Shown here in pieces: positions 9,656 to 18,196 of a stretch of 64,000 nucleotides of DNA. The DNA comes from Pseudomonas viridiflava. GTDB taxonomy: Bacteria; Pseudomonadota; Gammaproteobacteria; Pseudomonadales; Pseudomonadaceae. The notes below the pieces were generated by a model. That model saw nothing but the letters and a program-made list of their open reading frames with translations, did no database searches and was not told the DNA's origin. The DNA is taken from positions 1 to 64,000 of the forward strand of contig NZ_UTBZ01000026.1 in the NCBI RefSeq assembly GCF_900580865.1. The letters run 5' to 3'. Position numbers and translations under genes: made by a program. How positions within the stretch are numbered: the stretch's first letter is position 1; each line of letters starts with the position of its first letter.

Positions 9656-10117
9656 ATGACCAAGGACAGACAAACAGGCTTCACCCTCATCGAATTGATG
9701 GTGGTGCTGATCATCATCGGCATTGCCAGCGCCGCCGTCAGCCTGAGTATCAAGCCTGACCCGGCGCAACTGCTGCGCAAGGACGCCAATCGCTTGATCC
9801 AGTTGCTGCAAATTGCCCATGCCGAAGCCCTGGCCGATGGACGCCCGATCACTTGGCTGGCGGACAAAAACGGCTTTCGTTTCAGCCGTCGCAATGAACA
9901 AGGCTCCGGCCTCGATCACTTCCTCGCCGATCCGCAACTGCGCCCTCGTCACTGGGAAACGCCATCGCTGAAGGTGCGAGTAACACCCAGGCAGCCGCTG
10001 ATACTGAACGCCGAGTGGTTCGATTCACCCGTGCAACTGCAACTTTCGGACGGCCAGAACACGCTCATCGTGCAACGCACAGCCACGGGTAAATTGACCT
10101 TGGCCAATCAGCCATGA
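9656..10117 (+). CDS. gspH: Type II secretion minor pseudopilin GspH (HxcU-like)
   Basis: 153 aa from the ATG at 9656, which places the prepilin site TG|FTLIELMVVLIIIGIASA about 8 residues from the start. A longer frame from 9542 would put 38 residues before it and is unlikely. A GspH-type beta domain follows (PITWLADKNGFRFSRR). It overlaps gspJ by 4 bp. Confidence 0.88.
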   Translation: MTKDRQTGFTLIELMVVLIIIGIASAAVSLSIKPDPAQLLRKDANRLIQLLQIAHAEALADGRPITWLADKNGFRFSRRNEQGSGLDHFLADPQLRPRHWETPSLKVRVTPRQPLILNAEWFDSPVQLQLSDGQNTLIVQRTATGKLTLANQP

Positions 10118-10725
10118 ATAGCCGGCAAGAGGGTTTTACCCTGATCGAAGTGATGGTCGCGATCATGCTCATGGCGATCGTCAGCCTGATTGCCTGGCGC
10201 GGTCTGGACAGCGTGAGCCGCGCCGACACGCACCTGCAGGCGAGCACCGAACACACCGAAGCACTGCTGCGCACGCTGCATCAACTGGAACGAGATATCG
10301 CCTTGCGCGCCAGCATCGAACTGCGCGAACCACTGTTGAACGACAACGATGACGAACGATCCGGGCAGCCAGCGGCAATCAGCGTGCGCAGCGCCGACGG
10401 CCAGCGCTTTCGTCTTGACGTGATCCGCAGTGCAGCCACCTCGCAGAACGGCTTGCAGCGCGTGCGCTGGTGGTTGAAAGATCAAACCCTGTACCGCGCC
10501 GCCGCCACACCACGTGATCGCTACCCGCTGCCTGCGCCGAAACAGGCAGTGGCGGTGCTCGACAGAATCAGCGACCTGCAAGTGCGCGTCTGGGAACCCG
10601 AGATGGGTTGGCGCCAGCTCAGCGGCAACCACAAAGAAAACCCCCAAGGCCTGGAAATCCGCCTGACCCGGCAGACGCCTCAAGGCGAAGAACACTACCG
10701 CCAGGTCTTGGGCCCACTGGATTAG
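10114..10725 (+). CDS. gspJ: Type II secretion minor pseudopilin GspJ (HxcW-like)
   Basis: 203 aa with cleavage motif EG|FTLIEVMVAIMLMAIVSL and Glu +5. The body has the GspJ signature region (TLHQLERDIALR, then GLQRVRWWLKDQTLYRA). GspJ is part of the I-J-K tip complex. It starts within the end of gspH. A GGGCAATA..TATTGCCC hairpin at 10732-10752 follows 6 bp after the stop and may end the transcript, though without a T tract. Confidence 0.9.
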   Translation: MNSRQEGFTLIEVMVAIMLMAIVSLIAWRGLDSVSRADTHLQASTEHTEALLRTLHQLERDIALRASIELREPLLNDNDDERSGQPAAISVRSADGQRFRLDVIRSAATSQNGLQRVRWWLKDQTLYRAAATPRDRYPLPAPKQAVAVLDRISDLQVRVWEPEMGWRQLSGNHKENPQGLEIRLTRQTPQGEEHYRQVLGPLD

Positions 10726-10802
10726 TCTCTGGGCAATATTGCGTATTGCCCTGACACGCACAGCAACTGTAACGTCGAAAGTCAGTTACCGAGGAAATCT
10801 CA

Positions 10803-11360
10803 TTGCACGACTCTAAACTTCTCGAAGATCTACGCGCTCGCTTCAACGCCGGAGAGCCTCTGGATTTCACTTTTTTCTGGGGACACCAGCGAAGCAAGAA
10901 CGCCGTCACGGCTTCGTGCTTCAGCCAGTGGTACGAAGCCGAATTCGTTGTCGAGGGGCAACGCTACCCGACAGCCGAACACTTCATGATGGCCGAGAAA
11001 GCAGCCTTGTTCGACGATCAGGAAGTTCGTGCACAAGTGCTGCAGGCCCCGACCCCGAACGCCGCCAAAGCCCTCGGCCGCAAGGTACGCGGATTCAACG
11101 ACCAACACTGGTTGCAACACCGATACGACATCGTCGTCCGGGCAAACCAAGCCAAGTTTTCCCAAAATCCGGAACTGAACGAATACCTGATGCGCACTGG
11201 ATCCCGGGTCATTGTCGAAGCGAGCCCGGTTGATGACATTTGGGGAATTGGGCTCGCGCAAGATCACGCAGATGTGAACGATCCGAATCTGTGGAAAGGC
11301 CTGAATCTTTTGGGGTTTGCACTGATGCAGGTTCGGGACGACAGGGTCGGATCGTCCTGA
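10803..11360 (+). CDS. NADAR-family protein (YbiA-like)
   Basis: 185 aa, starting at a TTG at 10803 with GAGGAA 6-7 bases upstream. No in-frame ATG nearby would keep the conserved N terminus. The NADAR signature is clear: FTFFWGH, SQWYEAEF, YPTAEHFMMAEKA, KALGRKVRGF, NPELNEYLMRTGSRVIVEASPVDDIWGIGL. NADAR proteins act on ADP-ribose-type nucleotides. YbiA of E. coli handles reactive riboflavin precursors and others remove ADP-ribose from guanine bases. It is not linked to the secretion genes in function and has its own terminator. Confidence 0.9.
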   Translation: MHDSKLLEDLRARFNAGEPLDFTFFWGHQRSKNAVTASCFSQWYEAEFVVEGQRYPTAEHFMMAEKAALFDDQEVRAQVLQAPTPNAAKALGRKVRGFNDQHWLQHRYDIVVRANQAKFSQNPELNEYLMRTGSRVIVEASPVDDIWGIGLAQDHADVNDPNLWKGLNLLGFALMQVRDDRVGSS

Positions 11361-11388
11361 GTTTTATCGGCGATCGCGTCAGCAACGA

Positions 11389-11416
11389 AAAAGCCTTGGC
11401 GTGTGCCAAGGCTTTT
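11389..11416 (+). terminator. Intrinsic terminator after the NADAR gene
   Basis: Perfect 12-bp arms AAAAGCCTTGGC / GCCAAGGCTTTT around GTGT, with A and T runs on both sides. It could also serve leftward transcription. Confidence 0.85.
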
Positions 11417-11458
11417 CTAAGGGAGTTTTACATTGCTTTGGGTTGCACTACCCGCAAG

Positions 11459-11698
11459 TCAGAAATTGCAGGTGTATTGATATTCGAAGGGGAAGAATAC
11501 GGTATCGACCACCAATGAAAATGGCGCGTCGATCAGTAAAAAGGGAATCAACTTGCCTTTGGATGTACCGACCAACCACCAGTCGAGCCGAACACCGATG
11601 TAGGGACATCGGTGCTTGTCATAATCCATCCGCATGGCCGTTGCTGCACAGCCGCTTGAACTGGCAATCAACACCAGTAACATCAGTTTTTGAAACAC
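11459..11698 (-). CDS. Small YceK/YidQ-like lipoprotein
   Basis: 79 aa from a GTG at 11698 preceded by AAGGATAT. The N-terminal lipoprotein signal ends ASSSGC, giving lipidation at about Cys17. The rest (YIGVRLDWWL, IDAPFSLVVDTVFFPF) matches the YceK/DUF1375 family of small outer-membrane lipoproteins, whose role is unknown. The segment IDAPFSLVVDT is the most characteristic part. Confidence 0.75.
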   Translation of the reverse strand: MFQKLMLLVLIASSSGCAATAMRMDYDKHRCPYIGVRLDWWLVGTSKGKLIPFLLIDAPFSLVVDTVFFPFEYQYTCNF

Positions 11699-11895
11699 TT
11701 AATATCCTTATTAGTTGTTGATGCTGAGCTGCGTAAACGGGGTTGCAGATGGCTTTCCCTCTACAACGGGCCACCCACGTGGGTGAAGTAGAGCCCTACG
11801 CCGACTACCGAGCACGATCGTAAGGACAATGAGAGATCTCAACCAGATTGGAATTGGCAAGATGCATGAAACACGCAGGCGAGGATGCAGGATTG

Positions 11896-12051
11896 ATGGA
11901 CTTTATTGATTTCGTGGGAAACCTTTGCAGCGCATTCAGTAACTATCAAGGCTATGAAAAGCCTCGCCGGGTGTTTACCCGAAGATTCGTTGCGTTCTGC
12001 GTATTTGTGGCTGTGTTTGAGCTGATTGCGCTGAACCTCTACTACGCATAG
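11896..12051 (+). CDS. Hypothetical small membrane protein
   Basis: 51 aa if it starts at the ATG at 11896 (AGGA 4 bases upstream). Starts at 11848 or 11866 are also open. It has a basic stretch (KPRRVFTRRF) and then one C-terminal hydrophobic segment (VAFCVFVAVFELIALNLYYA). No family recognised. It sits between the lipoprotein gene and the tRNA-derived repeat. Confidence 0.4.
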   Translation: MDFIDFVGNLCSAFSNYQGYEKPRRVFTRRFVAFCVFVAVFELIALNLYYA

Positions 12052-12148
12052 ACGGGATTGAACTGAAGGATTCAGCAAAGATCGCCAAGCCGGAGCGAAT
12101 CCAGATCTTATTAAAGAAATCACTGTGTAGTTTCGCGCAGGCACAAAA

Positions 12149-12171
12149 AAGCCGATCCATCCGATCGGCTT
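12149..12171 (-). terminator. Terminator downstream of the tRNA-Pro 3' end
   Basis: Arms AAGCCGATC / GATCGGCTT (9 bp, loop of 5). On the minus strand it is followed by TTTTTT. It lies 25 bp after the minus-strand tRNA-Pro 3' fragment and is the likely original terminator of that tRNA transcript. This suggests that DNA left of 12.2 kb is the native downstream flank. Confidence 0.7.
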
Positions 12172-12195
12172 AACTGTCTGATTCTACTCAGGAAT

Positions 12196-12242
12196 TATGG
12201 TCGGGACGGAGTGATTCGAACACTCGACCCCTAGCACCCCAT
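12196..12242 (-). repeat. attL-like direct repeat: 3' end of tRNA-Pro(GGG)
   Basis: 47 bp identical to 38584-38630. Read on the minus strand it is the end of the anticodon arm (ATGGGGTGCTAG), the variable loop, the T arm with GTTCGAATC, the acceptor strand and CCA. The 5' half of the tRNA is absent. This is the standard signature of tyrosine-recombinase integration at a tRNA 3' end. It bounds the left side of the catabolic island. Confidence 0.88.
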
Positions 12243-12357
12243 CTCCTTTTTCATACTTCTTGAAAGACTCCAGAATTTTATTGTGGATTTTTCAAGGCGA
12301 GTATTTACGTGAGCTCCAGCGGTGTTCTGCTCTACGAGAGTCCAGTAACGTCCATCA

Positions 12358-12384
12358 AGAGCCGACGTTTTTGTGGGGGTAAAA
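12358..12384 (+). promoter_or_regulatory. Leader sequence before the integrase remnant
   Basis: 27 bp containing TTTTGTGGGGGTAAAA just upstream of the integrase start. 24 of 27 bases match 38503-38529, next to the other repeat. It is probably part of the attP/int leader of this island family. Confidence 0.5.
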
Positions 12385-12402
12385 GTAGGGGGAGTCCGTT
12401 TC

Positions 12403-12970
12403 ATGGCCAAAATCACCATCAAAGAACTTGAAGCACTAACTGCCAACGATGCCGGCCGAATCCTCCGGGAAGATGGCGATCTAGCCAGTCGAATTGCAGT
12501 GCACAAGGACGGCGCGTCGGTCAGCTTTTTCTATCGCAATCGGTGGGGCGGGCAAAACAAAGAGTACGCCTGCGGGTCTTGGCCGCGCAAATTACTGACG
12601 GACATCCGCAAGGTACGCAACCAAGACCGAGCGCTCACCGATGAGCAGATCAATCCCAACGAGCATAAGAAAACCGCCAAGGCATAGACATACGCCGCTG
12701 CTAACGTAGAGGCCGAACAAGTAAAAACGACGAAGGTGCAAACGCTGACCGTCCAGGACCTGATCAAGGCCTGGCTGTTGGATGGCGTCGCGCGTAAAGA
12801 TGGCAACTCAGTTGGGCCAGAAAGCGCCAACTTGGCGGGCCTTGTTGGTCGAGGGCAATCCGACGGAACTGGTCGACATCACCCCACTGACCCCTGTCGA
12901 CTACGAAGCCGAAAGAAACCGCTTCCTTTCACCGGCGGAGCTGTTGGAACTGCACAAAAAAAGGTGTTGA
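12403..12970 (+). pseudogene. Broken tyrosine-type island integrase
   Basis: The N-terminal part from the ATG at 12403 (GGGGGAG upstream) reads MAKITIKELEALTANDAGRI, the arm-binding start of tRNA-targeting island integrases. It hits a TAG at 12685-12687, continues in the same frame (VQTLTVQDLIKAWLLDGVARKDGNS), then needs a frame change to reach LLVEGNPTELVDITP and LSPAELLELHK, where it stops at 12970. The middle of the core-binding domain is missing, and so is the whole catalytic domain with the R-H-R-Y residues. The island therefore cannot mobilise itself. Confidence 0.85.
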
Positions 12971-13063
12971 GGACGGGCGCAGGCACTTCCTGACTTTTCA
13001 CTGCATCCCTGCCCCCCTTCTTTCGAAGACAACTGCTTGAACGATACTTGGGCAATGTGTTGA

Positions 13064-13981
13064 TCAGGAACGAGCCGTCACGGGGAATTCTTGACCCTCT
13101 AGCTTCTCCATAACCAACTCAATGAATGCAGACACAGCTAGCGGCAAATGTTGCCGACTGGGGTAAAGCACGTGCAGGCCGTATCCGGTTCTATGGTACT
13201 GCGGAAGCACAGACACAAGGCGCCCTGTCTGAAGATCAGACTTTGTCATGGCGGGCGGCAGCAAGGCAATTCCTAGCCCGGCCAACGTCGCCTTGCGCAA
13301 AGCTTGGGCGGTGTTTCCATTGAAACGGCTAGTGACCCGCACTTCTTCCGCTGCACCATTTGGCCCATGGAGAGTCCAGGTAGTGACGCCACTAGGATGA
13401 CCAAAAGTTACACAATCATGATTGACCAAATCTCCAAGCGAATCAGGTACGCCTCTTTTTCTGAGGTAATTCGGGCTGGCCACCAGACCTTCGTTACCAG
13501 CTCCAAGGAGTTGGCGACCCACATATCCTGAGTCTTGTAACGCTCCGCCTCGAAACGCAATGTCGATACGATCAGCGATCAAATCGGCGCGTGCATCACT
13601 CAGCACAAAGTCGACGTGTACCCGTGGATGCGCCTCGAGAAAATCGGCTACCCACTCCATAGGAAAGAAGTCGAAAAAATCAGCCATTGCCGCAATGCGG
13701 ACGGTGCCACTCGGCTCTTGGTTTCCTGTCATCAGCTGCTCACCAGCGTCAATCAGTCCATCCACGGCTCCACAGCATCGCTCGTGAAAAGCCTCGCCAG
13801 ACTGGGTGAGTGTGAGCTTGCGCGTGGAGCGCTGCAGCAGCCTTGTACCGAGTTGAGCCTCAAGCTGTTGAACCCGCCGGCTTAAGGTGTTTGAGGGCAT
13901 TCCAAGCTGCCGTGCTGCCTCAGCGAAACTACCGCTGCGCACCACTTTTACAAACAATGCGACGTCATTCAGATCGATCAT
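13064..13981 (-). CDS. LysR-family regulator, divergent from pirin/OYE
   Basis: 305 aa from the ATG at 13981 (MIDLNDVALFVKVVRSGSF); an upstream GTG at 13996 is also open. N-terminal winged helix (about 1-60) with AARQLGMPSNTLSRRVQQLE, then the substrate-binding domain. It belongs to the CrgA/DmlR-like branch. It is divergent from the pirin-OYE pair and probably controls it from the 238-bp gap, which has AT-rich dyad sequence around 14020-14060. Confidence 0.9.
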   Translation of the reverse strand: MIDLNDVALFVKVVRSGSFAEAARQLGMPSNTLSRRVQQLEAQLGTRLLQRSTRKLTLTQSGEAFHERCCGAVDGLIDAGEQLMTGNQEPSGTVRIAAMADFFDFFPMEWVADFLEAHPRVHVDFVLSDARADLIADRIDIAFRGGALQDSGYVGRQLLGAGNEGLVASPNYLRKRGVPDSLGDLVNHDCVTFGHPSGVTTWTLHGPNGAAEEVRVTSRFNGNTAQALRKATLAGLGIALLPPAMTKSDLQTGRLVSVLPQYHRTGYGLHVLYPSRQHLPLAVSAFIELVMEKLEGQEFPVTARS

Positions 13982-14219
13982 CTTGCTGCCACCCACTCCA
14001 AAAATGGATCAGTTCAATCCAATTATGCCATCTAATAAAGCAATCAATAGACGCATATCCTTCAGTCATTGCTGCAGCTGACCTTCACTTGCCGGAATCT
14101 CCTGCGGGCTGACCGTCAAGGCTTTTCGGCATCACTGAGTTCATCCACATCCAGTCCAGGCAGCCGGAACTCCGCTCGACGACATCGTCTGTCGGCAAGG
14201 GAGAACAAAGAGAAAACAT

Positions 14220-15059
14220 ATGACCGCCACCGTAGTAGTTCGACCACGCGCCATTGTCCATCGTACTGAAGGAACCACACATGGCCCCATAACGAGGCTT
14301 ATGAGTCCAGGTGATCTAGGAGAGCTGTTGAAACCGTTTATTTTCCTGGACATTTTCAGTCTGAACGCCAGTGGTAGTAAGTCGAGTTTTGGCATGCATC
14401 CGCACTCAGGAATCGCAACGGTTACCTTCATGACAAAAGGGGATGTCTCTTATGAGGACACCACTGGGGCGACCGGTCTACTGCTCGCGGGTGGTGTTGA
14501 ATGGATGCAGGCCGGCAATGGGGTGTGGCACGACGCTACGCTAGCAAGCGAGTCCGCAATACAGGGATTCCAGCTCTGGGTGGCATTGCCGCCGCCGCTT
14601 GAAAACGCTCCCGCGATGAGTACCTATCTTGATCCGTCGCAAGTTCCACAAGTGGGCCCAGCACGGGTACTACTGGGACGTTACGGGGCAGCCAAAAGCC
14701 TGATCGAAGTACCGAGTGAAATGAACTATCTCGCCGTGAGCTTAAAAGACGGTGAGCACTGGCGTTACACCCCACCGTCCGGTCACAACATTGCCTGGCT
14801 CGCGGTTAGTTCAGGAAGTCTGGATGCAGGAGGGTTGGTCAATGTCGGCGAATTAGCTGTGTTCGAAGAGTCAGAGCACCACATCAACTTCATCGCGAAA
14901 GGCGATTGCTCTTTCGTGATGGGCTCGGCGGTAAAGCATCCGTACGACCTGGTAACAGGTAACTACTCGGTTCACACGAGCAAGGCAGCTCTGGCGCAGG
15001 GCGAAACGGAAATACAGCGGATTGGCACACGGCTGCGGCAGCAAGGACGGCTCAACTAG
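14220..15059 (+). CDS. Pirin-family bicupin protein
   Basis: 279 aa. Two cupin domains. The N-terminal one carries the pirin metal motif HPHSGIATVT with a later E and H (EDTTGATG, GVWHDA). The second is degenerate (KDGEHWRYTPPSGHN). Some pirins are quercetin dioxygenases, others are redox-sensing regulators. The context (OYE next, LysR divergent) suggests a role in electrophile or quinone handling; this is inference. AGGGAGAACAAAGAG precedes the start. Confidence 0.9.
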   Translation: MTATVVVRPRAIVHRTEGTTHGPITRLMSPGDLGELLKPFIFLDIFSLNASGSKSSFGMHPHSGIATVTFMTKGDVSYEDTTGATGLLLAGGVEWMQAGNGVWHDATLASESAIQGFQLWVALPPPLENAPAMSTYLDPSQVPQVGPARVLLGRYGAAKSLIEVPSEMNYLAVSLKDGEHWRYTPPSGHNIAWLAVSSGSLDAGGLVNVGELAVFEESEHHINFIAKGDCSFVMGSAVKHPYDLVTGNYSVHTSKAALAQGETEIQRIGTRLRQQGRLN

Positions 15060-15131
15060 CGCCGCTCAACCCGGCGTGAAAATCATCTCGACGATAACTA
15101 TCCAACACCCCAAATCATACTGAGGCACGTC

Positions 15132-16211
15132 ATGACAGTGAGCAATCTCAACCTTCTTTTGTCCCCCACCCGAATCGCCAACCTCCCCCTGAAAAATCAC
15201 ATGGTGATGGCGCCGCTGACGCGAAGCCGGGCTGGCCAAGGCGATGTTCCAACTTCCACAGTAGTCGAGTATTACCGTCAACGTGCAAGCGCCGGCCTGA
15301 TCATTACTGAGGGTTCCCAGGTCTCGGCTCAAGGCAAAGGCTACATGAGAACACCGGGCATTTTCACCAACGAGCAAATCGCCGGCTGGAAACACGTGAC
15401 CGACGCCGTGCATGCAGAAGGCGGACGGATATTTCTCCAGCTCTGGCACGTTGGGCGCCTGTCACACTCCCTGGTACAGATCGATAATCAGCTGCCGGTA
15501 GCCCCCTCAGCGATCAAGGCTGATGGCGAGATCTACACGCCTGAAGGATTGAAGCCTTACGAGTCGCCACGGGCTCTGAGTCTGCATGAAATTCCTGGCG
15601 TGATCGCGGATTTTCGCCAAGGTGCTGAAAACGCGAAGCGTGCAGGTTTTGACGGTGTGGAAATACATGGCGCGAACGGTTACTTGATCGATCAGTTCCT
15701 GCGCGATGGCACCAACACCCGAACCGATTCATACGGCGGCTCTGCAGAAAATCGCGCTCGGTTTCTTAAGGAGGTTGTGGAGTCGGTCATCGAAGTATTC
15801 GGGGCTAGCCGCGTGGGCGTTCGCCTGTCGCCGATTTTTAATTACTTCTCCATGAGCGACAGCGATCCCCAAGCGACTTTCAACTATGCAGCGAAAATGC
15901 TCAGTCGCTACGGGCTAGCCTACATTCACGTAGTAGAAGTCGGTGCGGGTTCATTCGACTTCAGAGAACTGAAGCGTCGTTTCGCAGGCACCTACATCGC
16001 CAATGGGGGCTATGACGCGGAACGCGCAGAAACGTCCCTCAGAGAAGGAAATGCTGATCTGGTGTCCTTTGGCACTGCGTTCCTGGCCAACCCGGATCTG
16101 GTAGAGCGATTCGAACAGGGTGTCGCATTGAATGACGCAGACCCGTCCACCTTCTATCAGGGTGAGGAGCGAGGTTATACGGATTACCCGACCATGGCCC
16201 AGATCCGATAA
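15132..16211 (+). CDS. Old yellow enzyme family NAD(P)H:flavin oxidoreductase
   Basis: 359 aa TIM-barrel FMN enzyme of the alkene reductase/NemA type. Visible are MAPLTRSRA near the FMN site, the substrate-binding H..N pair in EIHGANGYLIDQFLRDGTN, and the TDSYGGSAENRARF signature. It reduces C=C bonds in alpha,beta-unsaturated carbonyls or nitro groups in xenobiotics. It begins 72 bp after pirin on the same strand, probably one transcript. Confidence 0.92.
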   Translation: MTVSNLNLLLSPTRIANLPLKNHMVMAPLTRSRAGQGDVPTSTVVEYYRQRASAGLIITEGSQVSAQGKGYMRTPGIFTNEQIAGWKHVTDAVHAEGGRIFLQLWHVGRLSHSLVQIDNQLPVAPSAIKADGEIYTPEGLKPYESPRALSLHEIPGVIADFRQGAENAKRAGFDGVEIHGANGYLIDQFLRDGTNTRTDSYGGSAENRARFLKEVVESVIEVFGASRVGVRLSPIFNYFSMSDSDPQATFNYAAKMLSRYGLAYIHVVEVGAGSFDFRELKRRFAGTYIANGGYDAERAETSLREGNADLVSFGTAFLANPDLVERFEQGVALNDADPSTFYQGEERGYTDYPTMAQIR

Positions 16212-16349
16212 CGATGTAGTGCTGAGGTAAGCGCAGTCGCCGCCGGCTGCCACTCGCAGAGTAATCGGGCCGTAGATTGCAATGCTGAACCGGGGTAGGA
16301 GTCTGCGCCCTCCCCGGTAATTCACCTGCAAACCTGCGGCAAGCCTGTC

Positions 16350-16379
16350 TTGACAAATAAACTGTGATCACATATCACT
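16350..16379 (+). promoter_or_regulatory. Promoter with overlapping TGTGA-N7-TCAC operator
   Basis: TTGACA at 16350-16355 is followed after 17 bases by TATCAC at 16373-16378. The palindromic element TGTGATCACATATCACT (16363-16379) covers the spacer and -10. A repressor bound here would block RNA polymerase. The site matches 23244-23260 at 14 of the first 16 positions. Likely ligand: the GntR protein encoded at 17417-18136. Confidence 0.65.
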
Positions 16380-16456
16380 TAATGAGGTTTTCTTGTCTAC
16401 GCACGCCGTAGCCACGAAAGAACTCATGAACAAAAATAAGACAGGACGCATTAGCT

Positions 16457-17245
16457 ATGAACGTGATGAAGCGGCTGACACCCTATACCGGATTGAGAGT
16501 TTTGATTTCCGGTGGGGCAGCAGGCATTGGCGAATCGATCGCGGCTGCATATCTCGAAATTGGGGCAAGAGTCCATGTATGCGATGTAAGTGAGCAGGCG
16601 ATCGCACAATTTCGTGAGCGCTATCCAGAGGCTTTGGCCACATTGGCTGACGTCTCCGACTCTGCTCAAATTAAGCGAGTCTTCGAGATACAACAGGATT
16701 GGGTGGATGGGCTCGATGTACTTATCAACAATGCAGGCATAGCAGGGCCGACCGGTGGAATCGACAAAATTAGCGATGCAGAATGGGAACAGACAATAGA
16801 CATCAATCTCAATGCGCAGTATCGCTTCGCTCATCATGCTGTCCCCCTCCTAACGAAGTCAGAACACGCACACATCATTCATATTTCATCGGTCGCGGGT
16901 CGCTTAGGCTATGCCTGGCGGACTCCATACGCCGCGACCAAGTGGGCCATCGTTGGTCTTATGAAGTCATTGGCAGCCGAGTTGGGCGAAAAAGACATTC
17001 GAGTCAACGCACTGCTGCCAGGCATCGTCGAGGGCCCGCGCCAGGATCGCGTCATCAGTGATCGCGCCAAACAGTTAGGCATTTCAGAGCCGGAGATGCG
17101 CCAACAAACATTGAAGAAAATATCATTGCGCCGGATGACTCCACCCGAAGACGTGGCAGCAATGGCCCTATTTCTATGCTCTCCTGCTGCTAACAATGTG
17201 ACAGGACAAGCGATCAGCATCGACGGCAATGTCGAGTATCTTTGA
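16457..17245 (+). CDS. Short-chain dehydrogenase/reductase
   Basis: 262 aa. Rossmann nucleotide motif SGGAAGIGE, NNAG at about 92-95, catalytic Ser in ISSVAGR and YAATK as the Tyr-Lys pair. It is a classical SDR oxidising or reducing an alcohol/ketone with NAD(P). It is driven by the promoter at 16350 and lies 171 bp before gntR. The shared operator suggests it belongs to the same pathway as the BKACE/UxaA operon. Confidence 0.9.
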   Translation: MNVMKRLTPYTGLRVLISGGAAGIGESIAAAYLEIGARVHVCDVSEQAIAQFRERYPEALATLADVSDSAQIKRVFEIQQDWVDGLDVLINNAGIAGPTGGIDKISDAEWEQTIDINLNAQYRFAHHAVPLLTKSEHAHIIHISSVAGRLGYAWRTPYAATKWAIVGLMKSLAAELGEKDIRVNALLPGIVEGPRQDRVISDRAKQLGISEPEMRQQTLKKISLRRMTPPEDVAAMALFLCSPAANNVTGQAISIDGNVEYL

Positions 17246-17355
17246 TTAGTCAGACCTACACGTCTCGCCACCGACCTTGGTAGCGAGACGCTTATTGTGC
17301 GTGTTCTAGAGAGCTCGTTTCTCCCGGATTCCGTCACTTTCTTTACCGGCACATC

Positions 17356-17409
17356 CGTGATCACAGTTGTCTCATTTTCCTATGCTGGCTGATCGAACCT
17401 GCCTATAAT
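17356..17409 (+). promoter_or_regulatory. gntR promoter region with operator copy
   Basis: CGTGATCACAGTTGTCT at 17356-17372 keeps the left half and centre of the TGTGATCAC operator family but has a poor right half. A perfect TATAAT lies at 17404-17409, only 8 bp before the gntR ATG, so the mRNA is predicted to be nearly leaderless. No good -35 hexamer is visible. Confidence 0.5.
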
Positions 17410-17416
17410 TCTCGCC

Positions 17417-18136
17417 ATGAACCTATCCACACTCGTAACGCCCATGATCCGCCAGACTCTCAGTGCGGACGTTTATGCCCAGCTGCGTGATCTGCTGATA
17501 AGTGGACGCGTTATGCCTGGGGAAAAGCTCTCGCTCAGATCTATAGCGGACGCTCTTGGTGTTAGCGTCATGCCAGTGCGAGAGGCTGTTCACAGGTTGG
17601 TCGCTGAGCAAGCGCTTGAAATGGCGGCTAATCGATATATTCGCGTTCCTGTACTGACAGTCAGCCAGTTCCGGGAAATCACCAGTATCCGGTTGAATCT
17701 GGAGGGGCAAGCTGCAGCTCGTGCTGCGGAGCTTGTTGATTCGCAGGCGCTGGCTGAGATTGAAAAGATACACGAGGCATTTTGCGCAGAGTTCGCAAAA
17801 GGCGCTCCCGATGAGTCACGGCTGATTACGCTGAACAAAGAATTGCATTTCGCAATTTATAATCAGGCGGACATGCCTATCCTGCTCCAGATAGTTGAGT
17901 CCCTGTGGCTGAGAATAGGGCCTATCATCAACTATGACCTACGATCTGGCACTGAGCGTGTGGTTCAGCGAGTGCAAGCCAGTCATCACGCAGCGATGGT
18001 TGATGCTTTAAAGAAGGGTGACTCCGTTGCCGCCTGTGAATCACTGCAAGATGACATCAAAAGTGCTGCCGAGTTTATCCTGAATACAGGGGCGCTGATC
18101 GTTGCCGATGCGCACAAGCCTGTCGAAGCTGATTAA
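17417..18136 (+). CDS. GntR/FadR (FCD)-family regulator
   Basis: 239 aa. N-terminal winged helix with LRDLLISGRVMPGEKLSLRSIADALGV and VSVMPVREAVHRL; then an all-helical FCD ligand domain (about 90-225) with metal-site His residues in ELHFAIY and ASHHAAMVDAL. Such proteins usually repress catabolic operons and respond to carboxylates. Copies of one palindrome in front of this gene, the SDR gene and the CRYL1-BKACE operon suggest it is their regulator. No Shine-Dalgarno is seen, in line with the leaderless promoter. Confidence 0.9.
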   Translation: MNLSTLVTPMIRQTLSADVYAQLRDLLISGRVMPGEKLSLRSIADALGVSVMPVREAVHRLVAEQALEMAANRYIRVPVLTVSQFREITSIRLNLEGQAAARAAELVDSQALAEIEKIHEAFCAEFAKGAPDESRLITLNKELHFAIYNQADMPILLQIVESLWLRIGPIINYDLRSGTERVVQRVQASHHAAMVDALKKGDSVAACESLQDDIKSAAEFILNTGALIVADAHKPVEAD

Positions 18137-18153
18137 CCTCATCAACAAGGTTT

Positions 18154-18187
18154 AAAAAAGGCGCCCTGATATCAGGACGCCTTTTTT
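18154..18187. terminator. Bidirectional terminator between gntR and uxaA
   Basis: Long near-perfect hairpin AAAAAAGGCG..CCTGATATCAGG..CGCCTTTTTT. It sits between two convergent genes and serves both. Confidence 0.9.
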
Positions 18188-18196
18188 GTTCGCTCA

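Noticed and set aside
12196..12242. A functional tRNA-Pro gene
   Set aside because: Only the 3' half is present at both 12196 and 38584. The D arm and 5' acceptor strand are missing.
16393..16593. 66-codon frame from TTG ahead of the SDR
   Set aside because: It overlaps the SDR start in another frame and has no family features, though a GAGG lies before its TTG. A leader peptide is possible but unsupported.
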